A stretch of DNA of 64,000 bases, taken from Jacaranda mimosifolia (lineage: Eukaryota; Streptophyta; Magnoliopsida; Lamiales; Bignoniaceae). The notes beneath the pieces were generated by a model. That model was given only the letters and a program-made list of their open reading frames with translations, made no database searches and was not told the origin of the DNA. The translations under genes were made by a program, and so were the position numbers. Of the stretch, positions 26,137-37,889 are shown piece by piece. The DNA is taken from assembly GCA_018894105.1 (NCBI GenBank), contig CM032128.1, positions 34,123,299-34,187,298 on the forward strand. Direction: 5' to 3'. Numbering within the stretch: the stretch's first letter is position 1; each line of letters opens with the position of its first letter.

Positions 26137-29100
26137 ATGGCCACCATCTCAAGCTTCTCCTCTCATCCAAACCCTAATGCGAGCCCCAATTTGATCTCTC
26201 CCATGCTCCAACCCTACCTGGAACAACAGCAGCAACGGATTCAACCTGACCCGCCGCCAGATGACGGAACCTCCTATGATGCAGTTCCAGACGACGAGAG
26301 CCGGGATTCCGCCGCTACTACCAACAACAGTTCTGGCATCCCAAACGCTAACCCGAGCACAAACCCTAGCCCGATCAAGCTCCTCCATGTCTCATTCAAT
26401 CAGGACTATGGCTGTTTTGCCACCGGCACCGATCGCGGATTCCGAATCTATAACTGCGATCCCTTCCGCGAGATCTTCCGCCGCGATTTTGAAGGAAACG
26501 GCGGCGGAATTGGCGCCGTCGAGATGCTTTTCCGATGTAACATCCTTGCTTTAGTGGGAGGCGGCGATTCGCCTCAGTATCCGTTGAATAAGGTAATGAT
26601 TTGGGACGATCATCAAAGCCGATGCATTGGGGAGCTATCCTTTAGGTCTGAAGTGCGAGGGGTTCGGTTGCGAAGGGATCGAATTGTTGTTGTTCTAGAG
26701 CAGAAAATTTTCGTTTACAATTTCTCGGATTTGAAGCTATTACATCAGATTGAGACGATCGCAAACCCTAAGGGACTATGTGCGGTGTCACAGGTTGCAG
26801 GGTCCTTCGTATTGGTTTGTCCAGGTTTGCAGAAGGGGCAAGTTAGGGTGGAACATTACGCATCAAAGAGGACTAAATTCATCATGGCTCATGATTCAAG
26901 AATTGCTTGCTTTACACTCTCTCAGGATGGGAATCTGCTGGCAACTGCAAGCAGCAAGGGGACGCTGGTGCGGATATATAATACACACGATGGGAGTTTG
27001 CAGCAGGAGGTAAATTATTGTTATTTAATAATCATATTGTTTTGGTGATTTTAGAATTGTATGTCACTGGGTTTGAGTTGATTTGCTGTTAATAGAGAAA
27101 TGTGTTCCATTCTAGTTGTTTATGCAACAATACCAATGCACTAGAGGTGTGTTTTATTTTCCCAATGCAAAACGTGAAAAGCATCACCAATGTAGACGGA
27201 TCAAGTTCACAGTCTCAAACAATGTTACAATGACCTTTGGTGCAAATAACTGCAGTGTCAATAAATTTGTTGCCTGTGATCCTAGACTTGATCAAATTGC
27301 ATATGGTAGTGATGAACCTATTATCTTGGGCTCAACTCATATAATTTTTAAAGCAAGTATGAGTCTTTAGGAAAAGATTGTTTTAACATGATCTAAGTCG
27401 TGACAAGCTGTTTGTAGTTCATACCCAGTTTGAAGTCAAGCTTGGATTGTTTTCAGGCTTTATTGATTTGTTAGTTGTTGTGTCATAATTTATTTTGGAT
27501 TATCACTTCAAAGGCTCTATATGTGATTGAGGAAGGAAAGGCCATGTTGCTTGAGGGTGAAAAACTATGGCTATGTTTGGGTATTTTTTTGCATAGTTTT
27601 GGAAAACTGTGTTGTGGAATGTGTTAACAATTAAAGTATGTAGGATTTTAATTCTGGAGGAGACAGTTTCTAGTGCAGATATCTATTAATATATTTATTT
27701 TAAGATTTAAGATAATGATTAGAGAATGTGAACATTTATTGTTTTGTGTTAATGATTTGAATATGTATAAATATATAGAAATTTATATAGTAATAGAGAT
27801 ACATATATATGTATAGTAATATTGGGGTTATCAAAAATAATTTGGGGTAAAAAATAGTAAATGTTTGGTTTGAGTTCTGGGGGAAATGTTTTCTTATCCC
27901 CCCAAAAGGTTACCTAACGTAGCACATGGTTGAGGAAGTGCTAAGAGATAGGATGAATGGATGATATTACTACCGGAAAGTGTGGGAATTTATGATACTA
28001 AAGCCACTGGATCACACTTTAACCTTGAATGGATCTGTTCATGCTCTTTCTTTATCCCCATCTATCAGGGTTGTCGGGCTAAACTTGGAATGTTATTGCT
28101 GTTTTTTTGTTGATGAAGGATGCTATTGATTCTCATCCTCCGTCAATCAAAGAACTTTTTCTTGTTATGAACAACCATCATTTCCTAAGTCCTCTATCAG
28201 CTGCGTATATGGTTGACTCAACTTTAGGAACAAATAGGTCTGTGATTTAGTTCTGGCCCTGATTGTGTGTAGTTTTTTTGTGTTTGTTTGGGCCTTGGTT
28301 GTGTAGCCTGCTTTCATGCTCAAACTGTTATTAATGAAACAAAGATCTGAAAAGAACCCACTTGAACTATGATGCAGGTACGGAGGGGTGCAGACAGGGC
28401 AGAAATATATAGTCTGGCATTCTCACCCACTGCCCAGTGGCTGGCAGTCTCAAGTGATAAGGGCACTGTTCATGTTTTTAGCCTTAAGGTTAATTCTGGA
28501 AATGTTGGAAGTGAGAGATCGAATAGTCCTGAGCCAAATCCTTCTGTTGCAACTTCAAGTTCCTCCCTATCTTTCATTAAAGGTATACTGTTTGTTGCAG
28601 TTATACTCTTTCTGTTAAATGATGTGTTGCAGACTGTTATTTTCTTCATGGGCTAATGATTAGTGGAAGAATGTTGCTTATCAAACTATTTTCGCTAGAA
28701 TATGAACAGGGGTTCTACAAACTAGAGACTGAATTTGGATCTGTGTCTAAAATGATTTAGGGAGGGTATAAATCATGTGATAAAATGTGGATTCTGTGAA
28801 TTGGTTGCTTTGGATTTATCTGACTTGGGAAGGGAATTGAATGTGCTCATTCTTCTAGCAAAGGAAAGAACAATCCAAATCCATTGAAATGAAAGAATTG
28901 TACCGGTATAACTGCTTTTGGAAGATATGGAAGGGAGTTTCTTAAGAACGATACAATAAGCTACCCTGTCATTAGATGCACCCAATTTATTCAAGACTAG
29001 GTACATGCAAAAGGATTTTCATCTTTCCTAGGTGTTTTGTAGGCATTAAAAACTCTAGTGTATTTGAAGTATTCTTTTGCTTTTTGTTAGCATTCCTGCA

Positions 29101-30362
29101 CTGAGTCATCGTTCTAGTATAGATCTAAGAAATTGATGTCTCTGCCTTGGTTCTTGTTATCAGTGTGGCTTCACCTTTGGTAACCCATGTATGCTGTGGT
29201 GAACTCTTAAATAATAGTTTTGCTTTCTTCGACTGTCAACATATGTTTGAAAGGTTTCTTTTTTCATTCCAGTAAATATTCCTTTTTTTTTTTTTTGTCT
29301 GTCTTTTCATGGGCGTTTGCCAGTTGCTAAACTTGCCCTGATTTCCCTTGTTCCCTCTGGATGACAAATTTGGATTCATGAGTAAGAGGGTGTTTGGGCG
29401 AGCTTATAAGCTCTTCAAAACATCTTATAAGATGTTTAAGAGCTTATAAGTTGATAAAAAGTGTTTGGTAATTTTTTTTAAAAAAGAGCTTATAAGATTT
29501 TAAAATGAGATGTTAGGAGCTTATAAGCTCTTTTAAAAAAAGTAAGGAGTACCAAACTTATGTTTAAGATCTTAATACGTTCGTTCATTTTGTTAATCAT
29601 TTTAATTACAAAATTGTCATTATTAACATCTTATAAACTCTAAAATTTTATTTTATCTGAACACTTCAACAACTTAATTTCAAAATAAGATTTAACATCT
29701 TGTAAGTTCCAAAAACATTTTAGAAAGATGTTTAAAATAAGCTTAGCCAAACACCCTCTAAGTAGAGAATATGTATTGTCTCTTTTTCAATACCTCTGGA
29801 CCTATAACCACTTTCCTTATTTTTGCAGGAGTGCTGCCCAAGTATTTCAGCTCAGAGTGGTCAGTGGCTCAGTTTCGTTTGCCTGAGGGTTACCAATATA
29901 TTGTCGCCTTTGGTCACCAGAAGAATACAGTGGTAATTCTTGGCTTGGATGGAAGGTCAGTGCACATAATTCTGCCAGGGCAGTTTAATACTAGGAATTT
30001 ACCATTTTCTAGTTTATGTGCAGTTACTTGGCTTCTATTTCATATGTTCCTCTCTAGTATGAGAGGTCTGAGAAGTATCTCAAACACCCCCCAACACCCC
30101 CCCCCCCCCCCCCCCCCCCCCCCGCCCCAACCCAACAGAACACACACACACACACACACAAAGTGAACCCATGCGCACTCATATGATCTGCTGCCTTTAA
30201 ATGTAGCCAGGTGCATCTCTTTAGTATCTTATTCAGAAAATATATTTATCTGTAATTGGAACTATGTGCAGTTTCTACCGCTGCAAATTTGACCCAGCAA
30301 CTGGTGGGGAGATGACACAATTGGAGTATCACAATTTTCTCAAGCCCGAAGAAGCTTTTTAG
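26137..30362 (+). CDS. ATG18A: Autophagy-related protein 18a (PROPPIN WD40)
   Basis: A PROPPIN beta-propeller that binds PI3P/PI(3,5)P2 on pre-autophagosomal membranes and, with ATG2, supports phagophore expansion. Exons 26137-27009, 28378-28582, 29829-29955 and 30272-30362 give 1296 nt (431 aa) with matching phases. The first 75 residues are low-complexity (Pro, Asn, Gln). The propeller then begins at [55 protein letters not shown] and GTLVRIYNT are blade strings typical of plant ATG18a. The lipid-binding (F/L)RRG motif is VRRG here (292-295), at the start of exon 2. The C-terminal end [13 protein letters not shown] matches the family's short tail. The ATG at 26137 has an excellent context (CCCATGGCC) and is the first ATG in frame. 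Intron 2 holds a MITE; intron 3 holds a poly-C/(AC)n tract. Confidence 0.95.
29386..29758. mobile_element. Tourist-like MITE (PIF/Harbinger type) in ATG18a intron 2
   Basis: A 373-bp element with perfect 12-bp terminal inverted repeats GAGGGTGTTTGG / CCAAACACCCTC, flanked on both sides by TAA (29383-29385 and 29759-29761). That 3-bp TAA target duplication identifies PIF/Harbinger. The interior is rich in CTTATAAG palindromes. It shares termini and interior style with 36010-36294. It sits well inside the intron and should be removed by splicing. Confidence 0.88.
30097..30160. repeat. Poly-C tract (27 C) and (AC)n microsatellite in ATG18a intron 3
   Basis: An uninterrupted run of 27 C (30097-30123), then a short C-rich bridge and about ten AC units. 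On the transcript this is a poly-C tract inside an intron. Long C homopolymers are prone to sequencing error, so the length is uncertain. Confidence 0.85.
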
Positions 30363-31757
30363 CATAATGTGCATAAGTATTGTGTGTTTCCTCTTGTCAT
30401 CTGTATCTCCTGCTAATTTATGATATTGTACATATTGTACGTAAATGTAACCCTACTCTTGAAACTGGTTAATCTATAATTACTTTAAATTGTGAAAGTG
30501 AAAAGACAATCTACCTGTAAAATTTCTATTTGGATGCAAATCGTCTTTCATTTAGTAGTATTACTATTCTGCTTATATTGCTGTATGTTGAGTATATTTT
30601 GTGGTGGATCGATCTCCCTGGCAACAGGTATGGAGCTGCTTTGGCATGCTTGAAGGCAGAGAAGTTTTGTGGTGGCTATTTATCTGTGTTATGGGATGAG
30701 AAATGAGATATTTTTGGCTTCTTTGAATCTCGACATGCTGGCGTAATTTGTTCGTTAATTAGGAATAGCAGTTATAGTTGCTTTAAAATATCACAAGTAT
30801 TCACTTTTACAAATTTCAAGGAATGAAGCCTCTTCTCTGTCTCCCAGTTTGCTACTATTCTCTCCGTTTTATTGGTCTTGGCTTGAAGTTTTGGATGATT
30901 TCTTACTACGATAGGGCATAAGTATCTTAAATTTGATATTTTTAGATACTTCTTTAAATTTATCGCCAATATTCAGCATAGGGTTGTTCTCAGTATATCG
31001 TTCAAGAAATGTGGACTTTTGGTAAGAAACGGGTTCTTTCCCTTCTGTATTTGACAAAAGGCATTTAAAATGTGGTTTTCTCTATTAATTACTTGCAGAA
31101 TTAGCGTTCAAGTATTTTCTGGGATAAAATTAGATGCCTGCTAATTTTTTCTTGAAACCTTTAACGTGCACGTGCTATGTAGGACTTGTTATAGCCAATC
31201 CAAAAACTCGATGGGATTTTATTTTTTAGAAGACGAGAAAAGATAAGACAAGGACAAAGACACGGCACAGGTGCGCGTGCAGTCTTGGGTACAGCAGGGT
31301 ATTGTGGGGGCATGGGCCTGACGGCCTGGTGGACTATTATGCACAGGCATGGGTAAAAGCCCATTCTTGGTCAATGATTATAATATGAACATTTGGAAAA
31401 GATCCTCTGATTATAATGCCGGCAGCTGGCATCATGCATCATCTAGGAAACTTCTGATTTATACGATCAGACCAAGTCCCACATATAATGATCCATAGAG
31501 ATGCAGAATTACCCAATTATTCTAATGTTAATTAATTGAAAAATAATCCCACTTGTCAATCAACCACTCTGAAAATAGTGTCTAAAATTTCAACCCCTTA
31601 ACTTGTGCACCTTCACATGATAGAAAATTTTATTATTTCCTTGAGTGTTTGCACTGTATAGTAAACTATAGCTTGACAACTCTCCACTATTATAAATATA
31701 CTGATCAAAATCATCTTCCATAACCATTCTAAATCAACATCTCATCTTTGCTTAATC
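30363..31757. other. ATG18a 3' UTR and GSTF1 promoter region
   Basis: Non-coding. The first few hundred bases are probably ATG18a 3' UTR. TATAAATA at 31691-31698 is a good TATA box for GSTF copy 1, about 60 bp upstream of its ATG. I see no other gene. Confidence 0.5.
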
Positions 31758-32611
31758 ATGGCGATCAAGGTCCATGGAAACCCTCTTTCTCCAGCAACAC
31801 AGAGAGTTCTTCTCTGCTTGGCAGAGAAAGATCTCGAGTACGAATTTGTTCTCGTAGATTTAGCAACCGGCCAGCACAAGAAGGAGCCCTTCATTTCAAT
31901 CAATGTAGGCATACTCCACAAACTCATATTTTGCAACTTATTTCCGATTTCTCTTTGTTTTTTAACATATATTTGATTTCTTTTTTTGTGTATAGCCGTT
32001 TGGTCAGGTTCCAGGTTTCGAAGATGGTGATTTGAAGCTCTTTGGTAAGACTTCCTTAATTATTCCCAGCAAAAAGATTTGATCTATAATTGACATATGT
32101 ATATGATGATGTATTCTAAAATCTAACCAACTTTTTTTTTTCTTGGCACCGTTTTGAGATTTCAGAATCAAGGGCTATAACCAAATACATTTCTTATACA
32201 TATGCTGACAAGGGAGCCCCTCTAATATTCGAAGATCCAAAGAAGATGGCAATAGTTGCAGTTTGGTTGGAAGTTGAAGCCCAGAAATTTGATGCTGCAG
32301 GTCAAACCCTCAGCTTTGAGATTCTTATAAAGCCGCTAAAGGGCTTGCCTACTGATGAGGCCAAAGTTGAGCAGTTGCAAGGGCAGTTAGCAGAAGTTCT
32401 TGATGTGTATGAAGCCCGTTTGGCAAAATCCAAGTACTTGGGAGGGGATGACTTCTCATTGGCTGATCTGCATCATATCCCTATTATCAACAACTTGCTC
32501 AAAACAAAAGTTAAAGCTTTGTTCAACGAACGCCCACATGTCAGGGCTTGGTGTGATGATCTCTTGGCCCGGCCCGCTTGGCAGAAGGTTCTCGAAGGGG
32601 CCAAGTTCTGA
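31758..32611 (+). CDS. GSTF: Phi-class glutathione S-transferase, array copy 1
   Basis: A cytosolic enzyme that conjugates glutathione to electrophiles; phi GSTs also act as peroxidases and flavonoid carriers. Exons 31758-31904, 31996-32044 and 32166-32611 encode 213 aa. The N-terminal thioredoxin-like domain (1-80) carries the catalytic Ser11 in HGNPLSPAT, the glutathione-binding PFGQVPGFEDGDLKLF (50-65) and ESRAIT (66-71). The helical C-terminal domain holds KYLGGDDFSLADLHHIP and ends ARPAWQKVLEGAKF. The length and the 49-codon first exon are standard for plant GSTF genes. Codon 56 gives PGFEDG where the other copies have PAFEDG or PALEDG. A TATA box lies about 60 bp upstream. It is the most diverged open member of the array. 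Confidence 0.95.
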
Positions 32612-33951
32612 TGAGGTTTAATGATTTGTGGTGTCATTTGATGATATCCCTCTGTTTCTTTTTCTTTTGTGCATTTTGTTTGTGTCTTTTGAAGGGGTTG
32701 GAGCTCATGTATCATGCTCGTTCATCAGGGCCATGGATGGTTGATGATTGAGGGATATGATCATGGTGAACTCTTTGTTGTTACTTATCCTCAAATAAAG
32801 AAACTTTATCTGCTTGGAAAAGCTCATCTTAAGACTGCTTTATGAGTTCAATGATGGCATTATTGCATCTGTTTTGTTTTTATTGAAGCACATTCAATAA
32901 TTGAAGCAACTTTACATGCAAGTTGACTTAGAAAAATTGGCCCGACCACAAAGATTGTGGATGATCTGATTCACTTTAATTGGCTTAAATTTGATCCAAT
33001 GGATTATAGGCAGGAGGCTTAAGGTACTTTATTTACCATTTATTTTGCAAACATATATATATATATATATATATATTTTTATTTTATTTTTTACTTTTGC
33101 ACAGTTTTCCCTGGTCTAATATGAGGAAAGGAGAGATTGAAGTAGTTAAGATTTCTACCATTCAAGTAAAGTTTTAGTTTTTATCTTGAAGGCGAGGTGG
33201 AAACGATAGTAGACTAACTTGGCTTATAGATAATCAGTTGGTTCACTGGTATTCTCTTTATATATACAAGTATGAGGTTTTTAATTTAAATTTTAATGAG
33301 CTCTTAGTGTATGTATATATTAATTAAAAAAAAAAAAAGAAGAAGAAAAACATATGATCTATTGACTTTGAATTTTGAAACCTCTCTTTGTGGCCGTTCG
33401 GTTTTTTTTTTTTTTTTTCATTTTCATTATTTTTAAAATTTAAAAGAAGAATGTGGGAGACTTATGCCCAGTTTGGTACATTCTTAGTATGTGATAAAAA
33501 GAAACCAAATGTGCCCTTAGTACAAAGCTTTTCCTCCACATACTTTTTCCAATTTATCCCACAACATGGGCCAACTTACTCCATCTTCTCAGAAAAACAG
33601 TCACTATAAAATGACAAGTCATTGCATTCACAACAGCACATAGGTCCAAATTTAATTTCTCCAATTATTTAAGATAAAAAGAATTATCCATAAAAATAAT
33701 TCCACAAATAATTATTTTCCATATTATCTTTCATCAGCTGTTGACACGTGGACGTTAGACACTGCACTGATCCAACTAACCCCAGTAATTCTTTAAGTTC
33801 CTAACCACCAACTTGCCTTGGACAACTTCACCAATTGAATGCCACCTTTTGCACACCACCTACCCACACCTCATTTTACTAGCAAATATTCACTTGCATA
33901 TTCTCCACTATTACAATTTGACTTCTTCCACCAAAATAAACAATCTTTCTA

Positions 33952-34217
33952 GGGCTAGTTTGACATGGATGATGAGGTGGAACGCAGCGTTTTTATCTCA
34001 TCTTATTATTCGTTTAGTTGGAGTGACAATAAATACTTAAGCCCGTATTAATATCAAAAGCTCATATTTACATATGTAATTTCTATGATGAATTAATCTG
34101 CCACGTTTCATGGGTTTATTTATCATGCAACAAAACTATATTACAATAATAAAAAATCACACAAATTATCATATGATGAATAATCATGAGTAACTTAAAA
34201 ATCCAACCAAACTAGCC
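33952..34217. mobile_element. MITE, copy B of a two-copy family
   Basis: A 266-bp element with inverted termini GGGCTAGTTTG and CCAAACTAGCC, homologous along its length to 5638-5899. The flanks (CTTTCTA left, TTTACTA right) could be a decayed 7-8 bp target duplication, which would point to hAT, but this is unclear. Confidence 0.7.
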
Positions 34218-34684
34218 TTTACTATCATATGATTTTTAATTTGATATAAAAAAATTTAGTGAAGAAGTGCTAGTGTAATAAATATATAGGTACAATACCT
34301 AGAACTATAATGAAATATATTACTCATATAGGTACAATACATAGATCTAGAGGTAGTTGGAGTGGATTCATTTGGTTTTGGGCTACTCTACTCAATAGTT
34401 TTAATTTGGCAGCCATCTTATAATTGGGTTTTGTTGTATTTAGTTTAGGATTTTGGTTGATCACTAATTATGGTAGAGGACTTTTGAAGTTATTTTTTTA
34501 TTAAAAATTTAAAAATAGTTTTTAGTATATATTGAGACATTTGGACAAATAATTTTCATAGTTTGTTTCACAAAATATAAGGAAATTAGTTTAAAGATTG
34601 TCTTTATATAAAGCATAAAGATAAGTTTTTATACTTCGGTGGCTATTACATCATTATTTATGGGCTATTCTAATGTGTGCTTTA

Positions 34685-34716
<32 letters not shown>

Positions 34717-34957
34717 CTTCAAAAATATGATAGCACTTTGTAAGAGCAATTAATATTACATTGCCCATTCAAATTATCATTGTATTTTGAAATGTATATA
34801 TGTGTGTGTGTGTGTATTTATTTATTTGCCCTTAATTATATAATTTTGTTGTAGTAGGTTAACCACGCCCTTGAGGTTAGATTTACAATCTAAAAACTTC
34901 TTTTTCTATTCAAAAGTTTTGGGGACCAGCCTTACACTTCAACTTATAGAAAGGTTG

Positions 34958-35321
34958 GTCCCTGTTTGTTTTTGTTTTCAAAGTCTCTTTTCATTTTCTC
35001 CTAAAAATAAAAACAAAAAATCATCAACTTCTCCTTTATTTTTACAGACATTTTTATTTTCAGCACATTTTTTCAAACACAATATTACACCCTATCTCTA
35101 TTTTCACTTTTCATTTTCTTCTACTCACATTTATATGACTTTTAATACAAAAACATTATATTTTTCAAATACAACTCATTTTCAACCCTAAATAATCATT
35201 ACATTTTAAACAAAACCTCCAAATAACATTTCATTTTCAAAAACACATTTATAACTAAGTTTTTACTATTTCTTTTTACAAAAAAATAAAAATACATTCA
35301 GAAAATAAATCCAAACGGCCC
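34958..35321. mobile_element. Tourist-like MITE in the GSTF copy 2 promoter
   Basis: A 364-bp element with ends GTCCCTGTTTG and CCAAACGGCCC, flanked by TTG (34955-34957) and TTA (35322-35324), a 3-bp target with one change. The duplicated promoter upstream of the copy 3 pseudogene reads straight through this point (GAAAATTAGCCAC near 37610-37623) and so preserves the empty site. The interior resembles the MITE pair at 39890-40562. Confidence 0.8.
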
Positions 35322-35587
35322 TTAGCCACATCTTTTCACACACTTGGTGCTTCCACATTCTAGAGAACTTGTCAAAGTAGATCTTTCCATAATGTAATCA
35401 AGGACAAGTAGGGGTAGTAAAAGAAGGCCAAAATATCTATACTACTATAAAATGCCCACCACAAATACATCTTCATACTGTGTTAGGTGCAGGGAAATAA
35501 GATTTATATAACTTTCTACACCCCTTTTCTTTTCTTGAAATAACACAAGAAACATTTCAATATTAGCACTTAGGTCTTATAGTCATC

Positions 35588-35774
35588 ATGGGAATCAAGC
35601 TCCATGGACACCCTCTTTCTCCAGCAGCAAGAAGAGTTGTAGCCTGCCTGGAAGAGAAGGGCCTTCAGTATGAATTTGTGCTTATTGATTTATCAACTGG
35701 TCAGCAGAAGAAAGAGCCTTTCATTTCACTCAATGTAAATGAGATTAATTCTTTTATTTTTTACCATCTTTTCC

Positions 35775-35816
<42 letters not shown>

Positions 35817-37118
35817 GACAATTTTGTAATGGGTTGTAAATGAGTGCAGCCATTTGGTCAAGTACCAGCTCTTGAAGATGGAGACTTGAAGCTCTTTGGT
35901 AAATCTTCCCTTTCTTACTACAATGGATCTGCATTTTTGCATATGGATATACTCTGCAATTTTTTAATTTCTACCAACCTGAATTTTCAAGAGCTAAAAG
36001 CAAGATTAAGAGAGTGTTTGGTTAAACTTGATTAAGATATCTTATAAGTTCTTACGTCTTATAATATGGTATTACAGTAGCAATTTTATAATTAATATGA
36101 TTAAAATCAGAAGGACCTGTTAAAATCTTTAAAATGAGTTTGGAATTGTTTACTTTTTTTCAAAAGAGTTTATAATTAAATTCTGACGTTTAATTTACGG
36201 AGCTTATAAGATTTTTTTTTAAAAAATTTATCAATCATTTTAAAACATCTTATAATACATCTTGAATAATTTATGAGCTCATCTAAACATTCTCTAAAAC
36301 TAATTTTTATATTTATTTTGGACACCTCTTTAAATCGTTCGTTACTTTTGACTGGAGAGGCTTAATACTCATCATTCTCAATCTAATATTTTGATACATT
36401 GAAGATTTGTTTGATCAATCTGCCTAAGACTTTAAATATTTATTGACTTGTTAAAATATCGCATCTCAATATTTTAGAGGTGGATGTGTTTTAAATTATA
36501 ATTATAACTACATCTTCCGCATCATCCGCAACACTAATTATTCGAAAAATTTTATGCGCCGTACAATAATTTCATAAAATGAAATATTGAAATGATCTAA
36601 TAATTTTATGATAAATATATATTCAATTGAGTAGCATAACTTGAACTATATACACCGACTTTTGAATTACAGAGTCAAGAGCAATCACCCAATACCTCGC
36701 GCGTGCCTACGCGGATAAGGGGACCCCACTCCTACCCAACGACCCCAAGAAAATGGGATTAGTCTCAGTTTGGAGTGAAGTTGAATCCCATACTTTTGAT
36801 GCCACTGCATCAAAGCTCTCATTTGAAATAGTGATCAAGCCAATTCTTGGCATGACCACTGATGAAAGTGCTGTGGACCAGCACCAGGGGAAACTAGTCC
36901 AGATTCTTGATATTTATGAGGCCCGTTTGGCACAGTCAAAGTACTTGGGAGGAGAAGAGTTTAGCTTGGCAGATTTGCACCATATCCCAATCATAAATAG
37001 CTTGATGGGCACCAAGATTAAGGTCCTGTTTGATGCCAGGCCCCATGTCAGCTCTTGGTCTGCGAATATCTTGGCCCGGCCCGCATGGCAGAAGGTTTTG
37101 GCATCCATGAAGATCTGA
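35588..37118 (+). CDS. GSTF: Phi-class glutathione S-transferase, array copy 2
   Basis: Exons 35588-35734, 35850-35898 and 36673-37118 encode 213 aa. Catalytic Ser11 lies in HGHPLSPAA, the glutathione site in PFGQVPALEDGDLKLF and ESRAIT, and the C-terminal domain includes KYLGGEEFSLADLHHIP and ARPAWQKVLASMKI. Intron 1 contains a (GT)n (35777-35813). Intron 2 is long (774 bp) because it holds a MITE (36010-36294). Closest relative in the window is the copy 3 pseudogene, which shares the rare LPNDPKKMG string and the promoter. The start is fixed by homology and a TATA box about 140 bp upstream. Confidence 0.95.
35777..35813. repeat. (GT)n microsatellite in GSTF copy 2 intron 1
   Basis: About 18 GT units between exons 1 and 2. 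It lets exon 1 read on as a Cys-Val run, which is not coding. Confidence 0.9.
36010..36294. mobile_element. Tourist-like MITE in GSTF copy 2 intron 2
   Basis: A 285-bp element with termini GAGAGTGTTTGG and CTAAACATTCTC and an exact TAA target duplication (36007-36009, 36295-36297). CTTATAAG-type palindromes in the interior place it in the same family as the element in ATG18a intron 2. Confidence 0.82.
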
Positions 37119-37889
37119 TTTATCAGCTCCTCTTGTTGATGTATCCATATCTCTATGGTGTTTCTTGAGTTGATGTGGTAATGTGATGGACAACTCTTGT
37201 GGTGGGTTGTCCATCTCTAAATAAAGAGATGGTTTCCTAGTGTTGGAAAGTTGATGAAGTTTGTTTTATCCTTTTTTTGCTTATAATAAAAGATTTTCGA
37301 AACTATTCTTTTTTTTTTTTTCTTTAAAAGTTTGAAAATGCCGTCTTCAATATATACTGAGAGGTATTTGGACAAACAATCTCCATAACTACTATCACAA
37401 GATACATGAAGATCAACTTAGAGTATCATTATATAAAGCACAGAGATGATTTTCTATTATTTAGTGGCTATTACGTCATCATTTACGGGCTACAGCATAC
37501 GGACCTCCAAAAATATAACGATATTTCGAAAGATCGCAATTAGTTATATATATAAATTGCCCACTTAAATTATACATTGTTAATGACTATTTTGACACTT
37601 GAACTATATAGAAAATTAGCCACATCTCTTCACACACTTGGTGCTTCCACATCCTAGAGAACTTGTCAAAAACAAATCTTTCCACAAAGCAATTAAGTAC
37701 AAGTAGGGTTAAGAAGGCCAAAATATCTACACTATCATAAAATGCCCACCACAAATGCATCTTCATATTGTATTAGTTGTTGTGACAAGATTTATATAAC
37801 CACTTTGCCACATTTCATTCTCTTCTTGAATTTAACACAAGAAAATTTTTAACACTATGTACCATTGTGTTTTTCTATAGTGATCAATT
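37119..37889. other. Intergenic: duplicated promoter upstream of the copy 3 pseudogene
   Basis: Homologous to the region upstream of copy 2, but lacking the MITE at 34958-35321. The copy 2 TATA box (TATAAAA) reads CATAAAA here (37736-37742). A TTACGTCATC (37471-37480) contains the TGACG core of as-1 type elements known in plant GST promoters; the copy 2 promoter has a mutated version (TTACATCATT). Confidence 0.5.

Larger units (their letters stand above)
32612..35587. other. Intergenic region between GSTF copies 1 and 2
   Basis: Non-coding. It holds a (TA)n (33052-33076), a MITE (33952-34217), an (AT)n (34686-34713), a Tourist-like MITE (34958-35321) and the promoter of copy 2, with TATAAAA at 35446-35452. 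About 34490-34760 and 35322-35587 are repeated upstream of the copy 3 pseudogene, so this promoter was duplicated with its gene. Confidence 0.6.

Noticed and set aside
27116..27370. An open frame inside ATG18a intron 1
   Set aside because: It lies between well-supported exons, has no family match, and the ATG18a protein is complete without it.
35588..35818. GST exon 1 extended through a Cys-Val repeat
   Set aside because: The tail is translation of the intronic (GT)n; the conserved GT donor after the Asn49 codon ends the exon.
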